In this document: piece by piece, positions 17,105 to 24,172 of the stretch
How positions within the stretch are numbered: the stretch's first letter is position 1
Layout of the letters: each line of letters starts with the position of its first letter
Assembly: GCA_002506665.1 (NCBI GenBank)
Contig: DAXZ01000064.1
Location: 1 to 33,771 of the forward strand
Direction: 5' to 3'
Origin: Nitrosopumilus sp. UBA526
GTDB taxonomy: Archaea > Thermoproteota > Nitrososphaeria > Nitrososphaerales > Nitrosopumilaceae
Length of the DNA: 33,771 bases
The notes under the pieces: model-generated
Database searches by the model: none
Told to the model about the DNA's origin: nothing
What the model saw: the letters and a program-made list of their open reading frames with translations, nothing else
Program-made: the position numbers and the translations under genes

Positions 17105-17436
17105 ATGAATCAACAAATAACCCAAAAAGCACAACTAATGATAGAGAAAAACGGTTATGCCAAACAGACAAAGGAAGGTGCATTCCAAGTAAAGAGCCAG
17201 TTTGACGAATCCGCGTCTTATACAGTTGACAGAACTGGCAAAGGTCTAAGGTGGGGCTCAAAAAGATGGACGCCCCTGTTATGGAAGGGTTGAAAGTACA
17301 CTACAACTTTGTCAGAAAGCACCAAGCCTTAGGTGGCAAGACCCCCGCAGATGTAGCCCTTGTAGAAGTCGAGGGCAAGAACGAGTGGAAGACCATCATA
17401 CAAAATGCTAGTTTATACAAGGAAAATTCAATTTAA
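17105..17436 (+). pseudogene. Internally deleted transposase remnant
   Basis: An N-terminal piece (MNQQITQKAQLMIEKNGYAK, then QVKSQFDESASYTV) resembles the front of archaeal transposases that carry a SWIM-like zinc finger after this point. A C-terminal piece in another frame (VHYNFVRKHQALGGKTPADV, then NEWKTIIQNA) is the typical tail of a DDE transposase/integrase core. The junction is near 17245-17255. The zinc finger and the DDE catalytic core between them are missing and the frames disagree, so no active enzyme can result. It may be a non-autonomous element, but I could not identify its own terminal repeats. Confidence 0.75.
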
Positions 17437-17634
17437 TTTCTTGGCTATACACTCGGGACATAAAATAATTCCTTGTTTGTTGTTGGTAAGTTCCAACATT
17501 GTATCTGTGTATTCATCGATCTCATTTTTGACGTAGTTTGTCCAAGCTGTCTCAAAGAACATTATACAACATGGTGAAATTCCGTGCCGGATTCCATTCC
17601 AAAACCATCTATAGTTTGTCTTTCTGTGTTTCAA
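17428..17634 (-). CDS. Small Cys-containing hypothetical protein
   Basis: A 68-residue protein with GIRHGISPCCIMFFETAW in the middle and CPECIAKKLN at the end, giving four Cys that could bind one metal ion. Short proteins with an R-H-G-I-x-P-C-C-I-x-F-F pattern occur in archaeal accessory regions, as far as I recall; the function is unknown. ATG 17634 follows an AAATATTTAGA box (17661-17671) by about 30 bases. Its 3' end overlaps the transposase remnant by nine bases. The protein-like composition argues against a chance ORF. Confidence 0.55.
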   Translation of the reverse strand: MKHRKTNYRWFWNGIRHGISPCCIMFFETAWTNYVKNEIDEYTDTMLELTNNKQGIILCPECIAKKLN

Positions 17635-17710
17635 TTACAAAGTATTGTCGCTATCTGCGATCTAAATATTTTACGAAAAACTTGATTGACTAATTGGTGT
17701 TAGAGGGCCT

Positions 17711-17866
17711 GTGGTTAATACGCTGAAATTTGCAAGATGTCCTCATTGCAAAACAAAGTTTGCACAAAGCAGGGCAGAAGTAGAAAAACTGTTTGGAGTT
17801 AGAAATTATGCCAAATCTGTATATGTTCAATCTTGGTGTAAAGAATGCAGATCAACTAACTCTTAA
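17711..17866 (+). CDS. Small zinc-ribbon-like protein (51 aa)
   Basis: A short ORF starting GTG: VVNTLKFARCPHCKTKFAQ, then AEVEKLFGVRNYAKSVY, then WCKECRSTNS. Two CxxC pairs about 35 residues apart suggest a single zinc site, as in small DNA-binding or adaptor proteins. There is no in-frame start further upstream before a stop. It ends 20 bases before the right inverted repeat and so belongs to the island. Coding is supported by sensible composition and the spaced Cys pairs only. Confidence 0.5.
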   Translation: MVNTLKFARCPHCKTKFAQSRAEVEKLFGVRNYAKSVYVQSWCKECRSTNS

Positions 17867-17885
17867 TCATATATTTTTTCAATTA

Positions 17886-17926
17886 GAATAAGATCCATAT
17901 TTCAGGTATGACTAGGTCTCGATAAC
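17886..17926 (-). repeat. Right copy of the 41-bp perfect inverted repeat
   Basis: Exact reverse complement of 13847-13887. It starts GAATAAGATCC and ends TCTCGATAAC on the plus strand. It closes an interval of about 4.1 kb that holds all the accessory genes seen here. Outside it, base composition changes to a GC-rich stretch with mini-ORFs. Confidence 0.93.
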
Positions 17927-17979
17927 GTTACAGTACCGACGTCAGCACTATTTTTATAATTGTGGCAGGTAACTGGGGC

Positions 17980-18141
17980 ATGCCCCAAAAAGACCCAATG
18001 TTTGACATGGCAACAATGACGGCTTACAAGGATGAGAACCTCATGCCGGCTCGCAAATCTGTGGCATATTTTGCAGAGGTCACCACACCAGGTGAGAACG
18101 GCAAAGGGCCTAAAAAGACCCTGTATCGGATTCGGAAATGA
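17980..18141 (+). CDS. Short ORF (53 aa), possible small basic protein
   Basis: Begins MPQKDPMFDMATMTAYKDEN and ends KGPKKTLYRIRK. A TATA-like TTTTTATAAT at 17951-17960 sits about 25 bases before the ATG, the spacing of a leaderless transcript. GC content is higher than in the surrounding DNA. Its stop TGA overlaps an ATG (ATGA) that opens the next mini-ORF. I recognise no family. Several in-frame ATGs make the start uncertain. Confidence 0.5.
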   Translation: MPQKDPMFDMATMTAYKDENLMPARKSVAYFAEVTTPGENGKGPKKTLYRIRK

Positions 18142-18206
18142 AATGTAAACCCTGCCGGATTCGCAGGATTGATAACTATGAGACGATGCTAGACCCCCGA
18201 GGGTGA
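18138..18206 (+). CDS. Overlapping mini-ORF (22 aa) with possible frame extension
   Basis: Starts in the ATGA overlap with the preceding ORF: MKCKPCRIRRIDNYETMLDP, with a CxxC pair. It ends at TGA 18204-18206. A +1 shift at the C5 run 18194-18198 would instead continue as EGETVAGGGGKQQDEHD to a stop at 18250-18252, a compositionally protein-like tail. A sequence error in the C run, a real mutation or recoding would all look the same. Confidence 0.35.
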   Translation: MKCKPCRIRRIDNYETMLDPRG

Positions 18207-18317
18207 GACTGTGGCTGGCGGGGGCGGGAAGCAACAAGATGAGCATGACTAAAAATCCTTGTGAAATTTATGATAATTATTGGCATGTGAACACATGTAA
18301 TCTACCCAAAGATGTAT

Positions 18318-18995
18318 TCATTGTAAAATATCAAACCGACCACCATCTTTGGCTTTGTAGATTACGTCTGGCCGTTTAAGAAATATGCCTGATTCTAAGA
18401 CCCCGGGTATCTGCTTGATTTTTTGGGTTAGTGCCCGAGGATTCTTTATAGTTCCAAAGTTACAGTCCAAGATTATATTTCCATTTTCTGTAAAGAATGG
18501 ATAGTCTCTGACAGATGAACGAATTTGTGCTTTGCCTCCGAGTTTTTTTATTGATTCAGTAACAAGACCTCTTGCAAGCAGATGAGTTTCTATTGGAACA
18601 GTTCTTGTAAAGTTTTTTACAAACTTTGTCTTGTCTGCCATTACTATGACCTTTCTTGCAAGGCCAAACAGAATATTTTCTCGTAGCAATGCTCCACCCC
18701 CTCCTTTGATAACATACCTTTGTGAGTCAATCTGGTCTGCACCATCAAATACAACATCTATGTGTTTGACTTGATCCGATTCTACTAGTGGGATGCCTCC
18801 TTTTTCTGCAGCTAGCTTGATTTGTAATGATGTTGGTATTCCTTTGATGTTATATCCCTTGAGTTTGATTAGTTTTGCAAGTGATTTTACAAATGTAGCT
18901 GCTGCACGTCCACTGCCTAATCCAATAATATAGTCATCTTTTACAAATTTTAAAGCATCGTTTGATAATGCCTTGATGGCATCATCGTACGTCAA
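18318..18995 (-). CDS. rpiA: Ribose-5-phosphate isomerase A
   Basis: Interconverts ribulose 5-phosphate and ribose 5-phosphate for nucleotide synthesis. At 225 residues it is full length. Seen: the phosphate-binding IIGLGSGRAAATFVKSL near the N-terminus, GIPTSLQIKLAAEKGGIPL, the catalytic region VVFDGADQID, KGGGGALLRE, VMADKTKFVK, and a C-terminal LESGIFLKRPDVIYKAKDGG. The start is TTG, placed immediately after the stop of the upstream coiled-coil gene with no spacer, so the genes are probably cotranscribed with L37e and Sm. Confidence 0.95.
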   Translation of the reverse strand: MTYDDAIKALSNDALKFVKDDYIIGLGSGRAAATFVKSLAKLIKLKGYNIKGIPTSLQIKLAAEKGGIPLVESDQVKHIDVVFDGADQIDSQRYVIKGGGGALLRENILFGLARKVIVMADKTKFVKNFTRTVPIETHLLARGLVTESIKKLGGKAQIRSSVRDYPFFTENGNIILDCNFGTIKNPRALTQKIKQIPGVLESGIFLKRPDVIYKAKDGGRFDILQ

Positions 18996-19805
18996 TTACT
19001 CTACCTCAGCTTGATCAATCTTATCGAGTACACGTCGGATATCTATTTTGAGTTTATTTAGATCGTCAGAATCATCAATATCATCAAATTCCCCAACTTG
19101 TTCTGAAAGTGCTTTGTGTATGTCTGGTTTGGGTTTTGGCGTGGTAGTATCAACTTGGGACATACTTGTCTGTATGGTCTCTTGTGGTTTAGGTGGAGGC
19201 ATTGTCCTTGGTATCAAGTCAGGTTTTGTTTCAGGTGGTTGGAACGGGGATTTTGTACCTGAAATATTTGTCAGAGTTGTTAGTTCAAATGCCCCGGGTT
19301 GTGGCAATAGAGTTTCTACCGGTTCTCTTTTGGGCTCTGGTGGTTTGACAAAGTTGAATGGTCTGGGTTTTGTTTCAGGTTTGCTCTTTGGTGTCTCAAC
19401 TTTGGCGCTTGGCATCTTTGATGACAGTTCATGCAGTCTTTGATCTAGTCTTGATAGTTTTTGATCCATTAGTGTGATCAGTCCATCTCCTACCGGACCC
19501 AAATCAGGATGATTGCTTGCCTGTTCAAGTTTTTCTAGTTTGGCTAGCACAATTCCTAGTTGGTGTTGGTATTTTAACAACAGTTTGTCTTTTTGAATTT
19601 TAGAGAATTCAGAGTCTGCCTGATATAGCCTTGAGATGGTCTTTGTAAGAATATCTTTTTCAATCTTTAGTGAATTAACTTGGCTTTTGATGTATGAGCT
19701 AGCACCAAGGCTGAGCAGTTGTTTTTTGTCTCTTGGGATTTTGCGTACAGCCGCAGCTGTTGCAACTCCTGCCAACGAACTAAGGATAAGAACGATCTCT
19801 TGCAT
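18996..19805 (-). CDS. Membrane-anchored coiled-coil, proline-rich hypothetical protein
   Basis: A 269-residue protein. An N-terminal hydrophobic helix (IVLILSSLAGVATAAAV) is followed by a basic patch (RKIPRDKK), suggesting a single anchor. Residues 35-130 are predicted coiled coil (KDILTKTISRLYQADSEFSK and onwards). Residues 135-225 are low-complexity Pro/Lys/Thr with repeated P-K-P and P-E-T motifs. The C-terminus is acidic, ending in a helix (LKIDIRRVLDKIDQ). The ATG directly follows the L37e stop and its own stop directly precedes rpiA. No catalytic motif is seen. Confidence 0.7.
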   Translation of the reverse strand: MQEIVLILSSLAGVATAAAVRKIPRDKKQLLSLGASSYIKSQVNSLKIEKDILTKTISRLYQADSEFSKIQKDKLLLKYQHQLGIVLAKLEKLEQASNHPDLGPVGDGLITLMDQKLSRLDQRLHELSSKMPSAKVETPKSKPETKPRPFNFVKPPEPKREPVETLLPQPGAFELTTLTNISGTKSPFQPPETKPDLIPRTMPPPKPQETIQTSMSQVDTTTPKPKPDIHKALSEQVGEFDDIDDSDDLNKLKIDIRRVLDKIDQAEVE

Positions 19806-19973
19806 CTACGTATACCATTTAATCCAAGAATACTTTCTGCGTTTGGCCTCTGGAAATCCACAGCTTGCACACTGGTGGTGACGTTTATGAAGCGAGTTTT
19901 TGCCACATCTTCTGCATCTGATGTGAACTTTCTTCTTTGTAAAACCACCCATTGAGGTTGTGCCTTTAGTCAT
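19806..19973 (-). CDS. rpl37e: Ribosomal protein L37e
   Basis: A 55-residue large-subunit protein. It begins MTKGTTSMGGFTKKKVHIRC. The zinc ribbon is formed by CRRCG and CASCG, separated by KNSLHKRHHQ, the hallmark of L37e, and the protein ends AKRRKYSWIKWYT. The ATG at 19973 is 12 bases after the Sm gene's stop. The Sm-L37e pairing is conserved in archaea. Confidence 0.95.
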   Translation of the reverse strand: MTKGTTSMGGFTKKKVHIRCRRCGKNSLHKRHHQCASCGFPEAKRRKYSWIKWYT

Positions 19974-19985
19974 TGCATATCACCC

Positions 19986-20222
19986 CTAATTTGGTGCCGG
20001 TGGAGGAGATATCATAACCACATTGTCTCCTCTAACCACAATGCTTCCGAGGCTCTTTGAATCGCCGTCAGCGGGGATCTCCTCTGAGGAATCGAGTAGC
20101 AGGTTCATGTGCTGGTCAAAGCCAAGAAGATTACCTCTAATGGTTTTGTTTCCTTTGAGCTTTATCAATACGACTTGATTGATACTCTCATCCAATACTT
20201 TTACTGCCATATCAACGGACAT
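19986..20222 (-). CDS. Archaeal Sm/LSm RNA-binding protein
   Basis: A 78-residue ring-forming Sm-fold protein that binds U-rich RNA. Sm1 motif: VVLIKLKGNKTIRGNLLGFDQHMNLLL. Sm2 motif: LGSIVVRGDNVVMISPPP. The acidic insert SSEEIPADGD lies between them. It is the first gene of the Sm-L37e-coiled coil-rpiA series; a TTTAATATAA box (about 20252-20261, minus strand) lies upstream, allowing a short leader. Confidence 0.96.
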   Translation of the reverse strand: MSVDMAVKVLDESINQVVLIKLKGNKTIRGNLLGFDQHMNLLLDSSEEIPADGDSKSLGSIVVRGDNVVMISPPPAPN

Positions 20223-20279
20223 CTATTTCACTTATTGACTTGGATAACAAGGGATTATATTAAATTTCCATTGGTAAAA

Positions 20280-21002
20280 CTATGAGCTATATTCGGTAAG
20301 GCAAGTTTGACACTTTTTTCCGAGATTTTTGACGATTTCGGCTAGTATTGTTTGACCGTGTTTCTTTGTGGCTTTGGTCGGATCACCCCAAATTCCGTTT
20401 TTTGTGGCTTTGGGAAATGATTTAGCCGCCAGGCTCTTAATCCTTGTAATCTCATGTTTTGTCATATTATCTGTGATCAGCCCCTTTTTTGCCAGTCTCA
20501 TTTTGACGTCTTTTGAGATTGCCAGCATTAGTGATGTCTCGACAAATCCTGCATGATCAAAGTCTCTTTCTAGAAAATGCCAATATGACAGGGATGATAC
20601 TCGGAGCTTGTTCCCTGAGATTCTCTCAAGTTTCACATCCAGGTTCTGTATTGGTTTTAGGTTTCCGTAATGCCCATTGATTATAAAGACTGTTTTTATG
20701 TTATTTGAGACTAGTGATATGCACAGATCAGTTAGAATCGTACGTAGAGTCGATGCCCTAATACTTAGATTAAAGAAAGGTGCATGTTCGTATGAGACTC
20801 CGTAATTGAGTGTAGGTAGCAGGAGATATCCATATTTTTCTGAGATTTTTTTTGCAACCATGGTTACAATCTCAGAGTCAGTTGATACTGGCAGGTGTGG
20901 TCCGTGTTGCTCAATGGAACCTACCGGAATTATGGCTACCTGCTTTTTCGCAGTTATTGACTTGCGAAGTGCGGGGTCAGTGTAAGTTTTGATATCTACC
21001 AT
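20280..21002 (-). CDS. Creatininase-family amidohydrolase, possibly ArfB
   Basis: Metal-dependent amide hydrolase with AIIPVGSIEQHGPHLPVSTDSEI, the family's metal-binding start, then LNYGVSYEHAPFF, VFIINGHYGN and FDHAGFVETSLML. In archaea one branch is ArfB, the deformylase that acts on the formamidopyrimidine made from GTP on the way to riboflavin and F420; that is the most likely job but no ligand residue proves it. ATG 21002 gives 240 residues and lies eight bases after the purU stop; a longer reading to 21035 would overlap purU. Both neighbours would release formate, an interesting link. Confidence 0.82.
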   Translation of the reverse strand: MVDIKTYTDPALRKSITAKKQVAIIPVGSIEQHGPHLPVSTDSEIVTMVAKKISEKYGYLLLPTLNYGVSYEHAPFFNLSIRASTLRTILTDLCISLVSNNIKTVFIINGHYGNLKPIQNLDVKLERISGNKLRVSSLSYWHFLERDFDHAGFVETSLMLAISKDVKMRLAKKGLITDNMTKHEITRIKSLAAKSFPKATKNGIWGDPTKATKKHGQTILAEIVKNLGKKCQTCLTEYSS

Positions 21003-21010
21003 TTGACTAT

Positions 21011-21847
21011 CTACCCGGTGTGAACTTTTCTCCATCGAACTTTGAGCTTGTTCTCTAGATGCATCCTTATGGCTTTGAGTAGTGTTGATGCCTCTAGTTT
21101 TTGTCCTTTGAGTTTTATCTTCTCTAATGTATCGTTTGGATTTACTTTGAAAGAGTCTTGTAAAATTATAGGTCCTTGGTCTAGGTTTTCTGTCACATAG
21201 TGAGATGTAACACCGACAATCTTTGTACCCCTTTCAAAGGCTTGTGCATATGCAGAAGCTCCTGTGAATGCGGGGAGTAGTGACGGATGAATGTTGATTA
21301 TTCTGTTTGGATATCTCCAGACAAAGTTGGGACTAAGAATTCTCATGTATCTTGCAAGTGAGATCAAGTCAATGTTGTATTGCTTGCAGATTTGAATGAT
21401 TTTTGCCTCTGCCTTGTCTTGAATTTTATCTTCTATTGTAACAAACGGAATTTTGGCTTTCTTGGCTAGCGGTTCTAGTGTTTTTTCAGTACCAATAATT
21501 ACAGAAATCTTTCCTTTGAGTGACTTTGTATTAGTAAGAATTGTTTGAAGACATAATGGCTCCCGGGTTACAAACACGGCAATGTTTTTCTGCAGGTTTG
21601 TTTCGTGATGTGTGCTGACATCCATCTTTTCTTTCTTAGCTAAACTTTGAATATCCGAATCAAATTTCTTTACATTTATCGGTTTGAGAAAAGACACCTC
21701 AAGATACATGCCAAACAGACTCTTGATTACATTTTGATTCACTTGCTCAATGTTTCCACCTCTAGAAAAGGCAAAATTTGTAAATGTGGCTACAATTCCT
21801 TTTCTGTCTTTGCCTACCACTGTAATTCCTACCACCGTCTTTTTCAT
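21011..21847 (-). CDS. purU: Formyltetrahydrofolate deformylase
   Basis: Hydrolyses 10-formyl-tetrahydrofolate to formate and tetrahydrofolate. An N-terminal ACT domain (TVVGITVVGKDRKGIVATFT, residues 4-80) is followed by the formyltransferase fold, with DLISLARYMRILSP, the catalytic-region NIHPSLLPAFTGASAY and GVTSHYVTENLDQGPII. The length of 278 is standard. ATG 21847 has a minus-strand ATTAATAATG box (about 21869-21878) at -26, suggesting a leaderless start. It heads a two-gene unit with the creatininase-family gene. Confidence 0.93.
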   Translation of the reverse strand: MKKTVVGITVVGKDRKGIVATFTNFAFSRGGNIEQVNQNVIKSLFGMYLEVSFLKPINVKKFDSDIQSLAKKEKMDVSTHHETNLQKNIAVFVTREPLCLQTILTNTKSLKGKISVIIGTEKTLEPLAKKAKIPFVTIEDKIQDKAEAKIIQICKQYNIDLISLARYMRILSPNFVWRYPNRIINIHPSLLPAFTGASAYAQAFERGTKIVGVTSHYVTENLDQGPIILQDSFKVNPNDTLEKIKLKGQKLEASTLLKAIRMHLENKLKVRWRKVHTG

Positions 21848-21981
21848 GACTTTTGTTGAAGGATTTTCTCATTATTAATCATTTACAGTGTTATGGCTCT
21901 AGAGACAAGCTGCATGGATGGGGCTTGTCGGAAGTCATGGTTTTCTTCAATTGTCCCCAATAGATCCCTAGAGCAGTCAAT

Positions 21982-22416
21982 CTAGTTTGCCAAAATATCA
22001 ACTGATACTGAACCAGATGTTTCATTATTTGGATTGATGATAATTACGAGTTCTTGTGTCTCTGGAATCGTAATATTTTTCTGTCCATCATATTCCCATG
22101 TAAAATACTCAGAGATTGCGGTTTGATACAAAACCCCTATCAGCTCAAAATCCTCAGAAAAATCAAACGTGTCCCCATTTAGTGTGATTGACAAGATTTC
22201 TGGACTGCTTCCGTTTGGAACGAATCTAAAAAAGTATTCACCTCTCTCAAGAACAAGTGCTTTGGTATAAACACCGTTAACGTAGAGGTCAGAGTCTGCA
22301 AGTGTTATGTGAAATACAGCATCATCTGTTTGGGCAGGTTCTAGTGATAACGAACTTGTTATAATGATGGCAATTATGATGGCTATGAAGAGCAGTGTGA
22401 TTTTTTTATTCAACAA
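21982..22416 (-). CDS. Secreted or membrane-anchored hypothetical protein
   Basis: A 144-residue protein with a strong N-terminal signal/anchor helix (KKITLLFIAIIIAIIITSSL). The rest is acidic and beta-rich, with DLYVNGVYTKALVLERGEYF and an Asn/Thr-rich end. It is probably extracellular. No family is recognised. It is transcribed toward purU and divergent from the short ORF before cdvB. Confidence 0.65.
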   Translation of the reverse strand: MLNKKITLLFIAIIIAIIITSSLSLEPAQTDDAVFHITLADSDLYVNGVYTKALVLERGEYFFRFVPNGSSPEILSITLNGDTFDFSEDFELIGVLYQTAISEYFTWEYDGQKNITIPETQELVIIINPNNETSGSVSVDILAN

Positions 22417-22595
22417 GACATATAGTAAATTCCATTATAAAAATAAATTTCGGGTTTTTAGAATAAATTACCAGATTCATGATTTTCCAAAATAGGGATT
22501 TTGGCAATACCCAGAATCATTAGTTTTTGAGACTATTCCCATCCAAGTTTTTCTCAAAGGCATGAATAATCTAGACGTATAATTTTTGCAAAGTC

Positions 22596-22721
22596 ATGTT
22601 CATGTGGTTATCAGGAGAGGGTTTTAGATGGCAGGCAAAATCATCTAGGGAGATGGTAACGGGCTGCCAAAAATACTGGTTAGAAGGCACGAATTGTAAA
22701 TTTGGCTGGTTTTTTGGTTAG
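22596..22721 (+). CDS. Short ORF (41 aa) upstream of cdvB
   Basis: Reads MFMWLSGEGFRWQAKSSREM, then VTGCQKYWLEGTNCKFGWFFG. Aromatic and Cys residues are spaced as in a small structured protein, with two Cys eleven residues apart. GTATAATTTT at 22578-22587 is about 20 bases upstream, so the second ATG (22602) could be a leaderless start. It lies within the otherwise unexplained 370-base gap before cdvB. Coding is likely but unproven. Confidence 0.4.
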   Translation: MFMWLSGEGFRWQAKSSREMVTGCQKYWLEGTNCKFGWFFG

Positions 22722-22788
22722 TAATTTTTTATGTACTGTAAACCATTCTTTACACCTGAAATTAAGTACGTATTTTAAAACTAAACTC

Positions 22789-23430
22789 ATGCCTAGTCTA
22801 GCCAACAAGTGGACTAAACCAGCAAGTCCAGGCGTTACTGAGAAGATTAATGATGTAATAAAGTCCAAAGGCCCCCTAAAACCAAGGGTTCAGCAAGGAA
22901 TTAAAAAACTCCAAGTACAGATTAAAAAGCTAGATTCAATGTTAACAAGCCTACAAGAGCGTGATGCAAAGTTATTTCAGCGAATTGTAGAGGCAACACA
23001 AAAACATGATACACAGACAGCCAGAGTTCTTGGCAATGAGTTGGCCGAGGTGAGAAAGGTCGCTAAAATTTTGAGTAGTGCAAGAGTAGCACTAGAACAG
23101 ATTGAATTACGATTAACTACATGCAGTGATCTTGGAGATACTGTTGTAGCCATAATGCCAACGATGGGACTGATGAAGAATCTAAAGTCATCACTCGGAA
23201 AGATAATGCCAGGAGCTGAACAAGAGATCGGTCAGATGGCAGAGATGCTTGGAGGCTTTATGACAGAAAGTTTCGCAGGAGATGCGGCATTTGGAATGGA
23301 TGAGACCACCAGTGCAGAATCTGAAAGTATCTTAAAAGAAGCTGCTGCAGTAGCTGAGAGTTCTGTAGGTCAGATATTCCCTTCAGTTCCCACAGATACC
23401 CAAGAGGCATCTACTAGCAAATTTTTATAA
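22789..23430 (+). CDS. cdvB: ESCRT-III-like cell division protein CdvB (or paralog)
   Basis: A Snf7-fold filament protein of the archaeal Cdv division machinery. The 213-residue product starts MPSLANKWTKPASPGVTEKI. The long helical hairpin carries the basic first helix (KGPLKPRVQQGIKKLQVQIKK) and the QERDAKLFQRIVEA and GNELAEVRKVAKIL helices of ESCRT-III, then a Met-rich linker (IMPTMGLMKNLKSSLGKIMP) and an acidic tail. I do not see a clear winged-helix CdvA-binding domain at the C-terminus, so it may be a paralog. An earlier in-frame ATG at 22702 would add 29 hydrophobic residues without family match; ATG 22789 is preferred. Confidence 0.88.
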   Translation: MPSLANKWTKPASPGVTEKINDVIKSKGPLKPRVQQGIKKLQVQIKKLDSMLTSLQERDAKLFQRIVEATQKHDTQTARVLGNELAEVRKVAKILSSARVALEQIELRLTTCSDLGDTVVAIMPTMGLMKNLKSSLGKIMPGAEQEIGQMAEMLGGFMTESFAGDAAFGMDETTSAESESILKEAAAVAESSVGQIFPSVPTDTQEASTSKFL

Positions 23431-23432
23431 TT

Positions 23433-23903
23433 TTATTCATTTATAGAATCTCGGGATTCCTTTATTCTCTTAATTCTAGAACCTTCATCATCAATAACTC
23501 TATCAACACCTGAGAGTTTCTCCCTTAGTGAATTGATAATGGATCCCACTTCGTCTGCCTCGTTTTCCACTTGCTGTCTCTTGCTTGCAAGTTCTTGAAT
23601 TCCCTTGTTTTCCTCGTCAATGTATTGACTAACTTTTTGAAGCTTTTCTTTTAGATTCTTAATGTCAACTGATTCGTCTTCAATGTCCTTTTCAAGCAGG
23701 GTTCTCTTGTCTCGTAAATTCTTGATCATCAAGCCGACATAGTCAATTGCTTCTTCTAATTTTGCCCGTTTTCCCATCAGTTCTCCGATTCCGATCTGAC
23801 TGGATGATTCTGGTGTTGTAGTCCCTACAGATTCTTCAGTATTGAGATCTTTACGTTCTTGTGTCATTTCTCCACCGTCCTCCTCTTTGAATCTATCAAA
23901 CAT
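23433..23903 (-). CDS. Coiled-coil protein, convergent with cdvB
   Basis: A 156-residue charged protein. After a disordered N-terminus (residues 1-38), residues 40-156 form an almost unbroken coiled coil containing tandem similar blocks, for example SIINSLREKLSGVDRVIDDE after MIKNLRDKRTLLEKDIEDE. Its stop lies two bases past the cdvB stop. No signal or membrane segment is present. A structural role, perhaps with CdvB filaments, is inference from position and shape only. Confidence 0.7.
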   Translation of the reverse strand: MFDRFKEEDGGEMTQERKDLNTEESVGTTTPESSSQIGIGELMGKRAKLEEAIDYVGLMIKNLRDKRTLLEKDIEDESVDIKNLKEKLQKVSQYIDEENKGIQELASKRQQVENEADEVGSIINSLREKLSGVDRVIDDEGSRIKRIKESRDSINE

Positions 23904-24172
23904 CCCTATGATTTACATGCCAGAGTTAGAATAAAAAGTTACCATACATCTCAGTAGCCAGATAAATGACTCTGGGGGGTATCTTGCCTGTACTTTGCTG
24001 ACAGTTCTATCCCAGCCCTGATTTTTACAGACCTCCTATTAGAAAGTGATTGAGAACTCGGGAAATGACTCTAAAAATGGTGATATTTTTTGTCAAAATT
24101 GGTGTTCCGCTTTGTGTTCCGCTACAAGGTTTCAAAACGTTCCTCATAAACTACATCATTGTATACTAGGGC
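23904..24172. other. Intergenic gap with a short tandem repeat
   Basis: About 270 bases between two divergent genes. GTGTTCCGCT is repeated at 24102-24111 and 24114-24123. A possible 34-codon ORF (24065-24169) runs through it but has no supporting motif. The promoters of the genes on both sides should lie here; the GTATACTAG just before 24173 is too close to be a normal TATA position. Confidence 0.35.

Noticed and set aside
13847..17926. CRISPR array or target-site duplication around the island
   Set aside because: There are only two copies in inverted orientation, with no spacer series. The bases just outside the repeats are not direct duplicates.
17902..18246. A 114-codon open frame on the minus strand across the GC-rich stretch
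   Set aside because: It crosses the right inverted repeat, has low-complexity translation without motifs, and opposes the better-supported plus-strand mini-ORFs with a promoter-like box.
22702..22788. N-terminal extension of CdvB acting as a membrane anchor
   Set aside because: The 29 residues have no CdvB match and begin inside the short ORF. ATG 22789 starts at the conserved N-terminus.
24065..24169. A 34-codon ORF before the winged-helix gene
   Set aside because: No motif or promoter-spaced box; hydrophobic translation from AT-rich DNA. The 10-base tandem repeat in it is noted under the gap.
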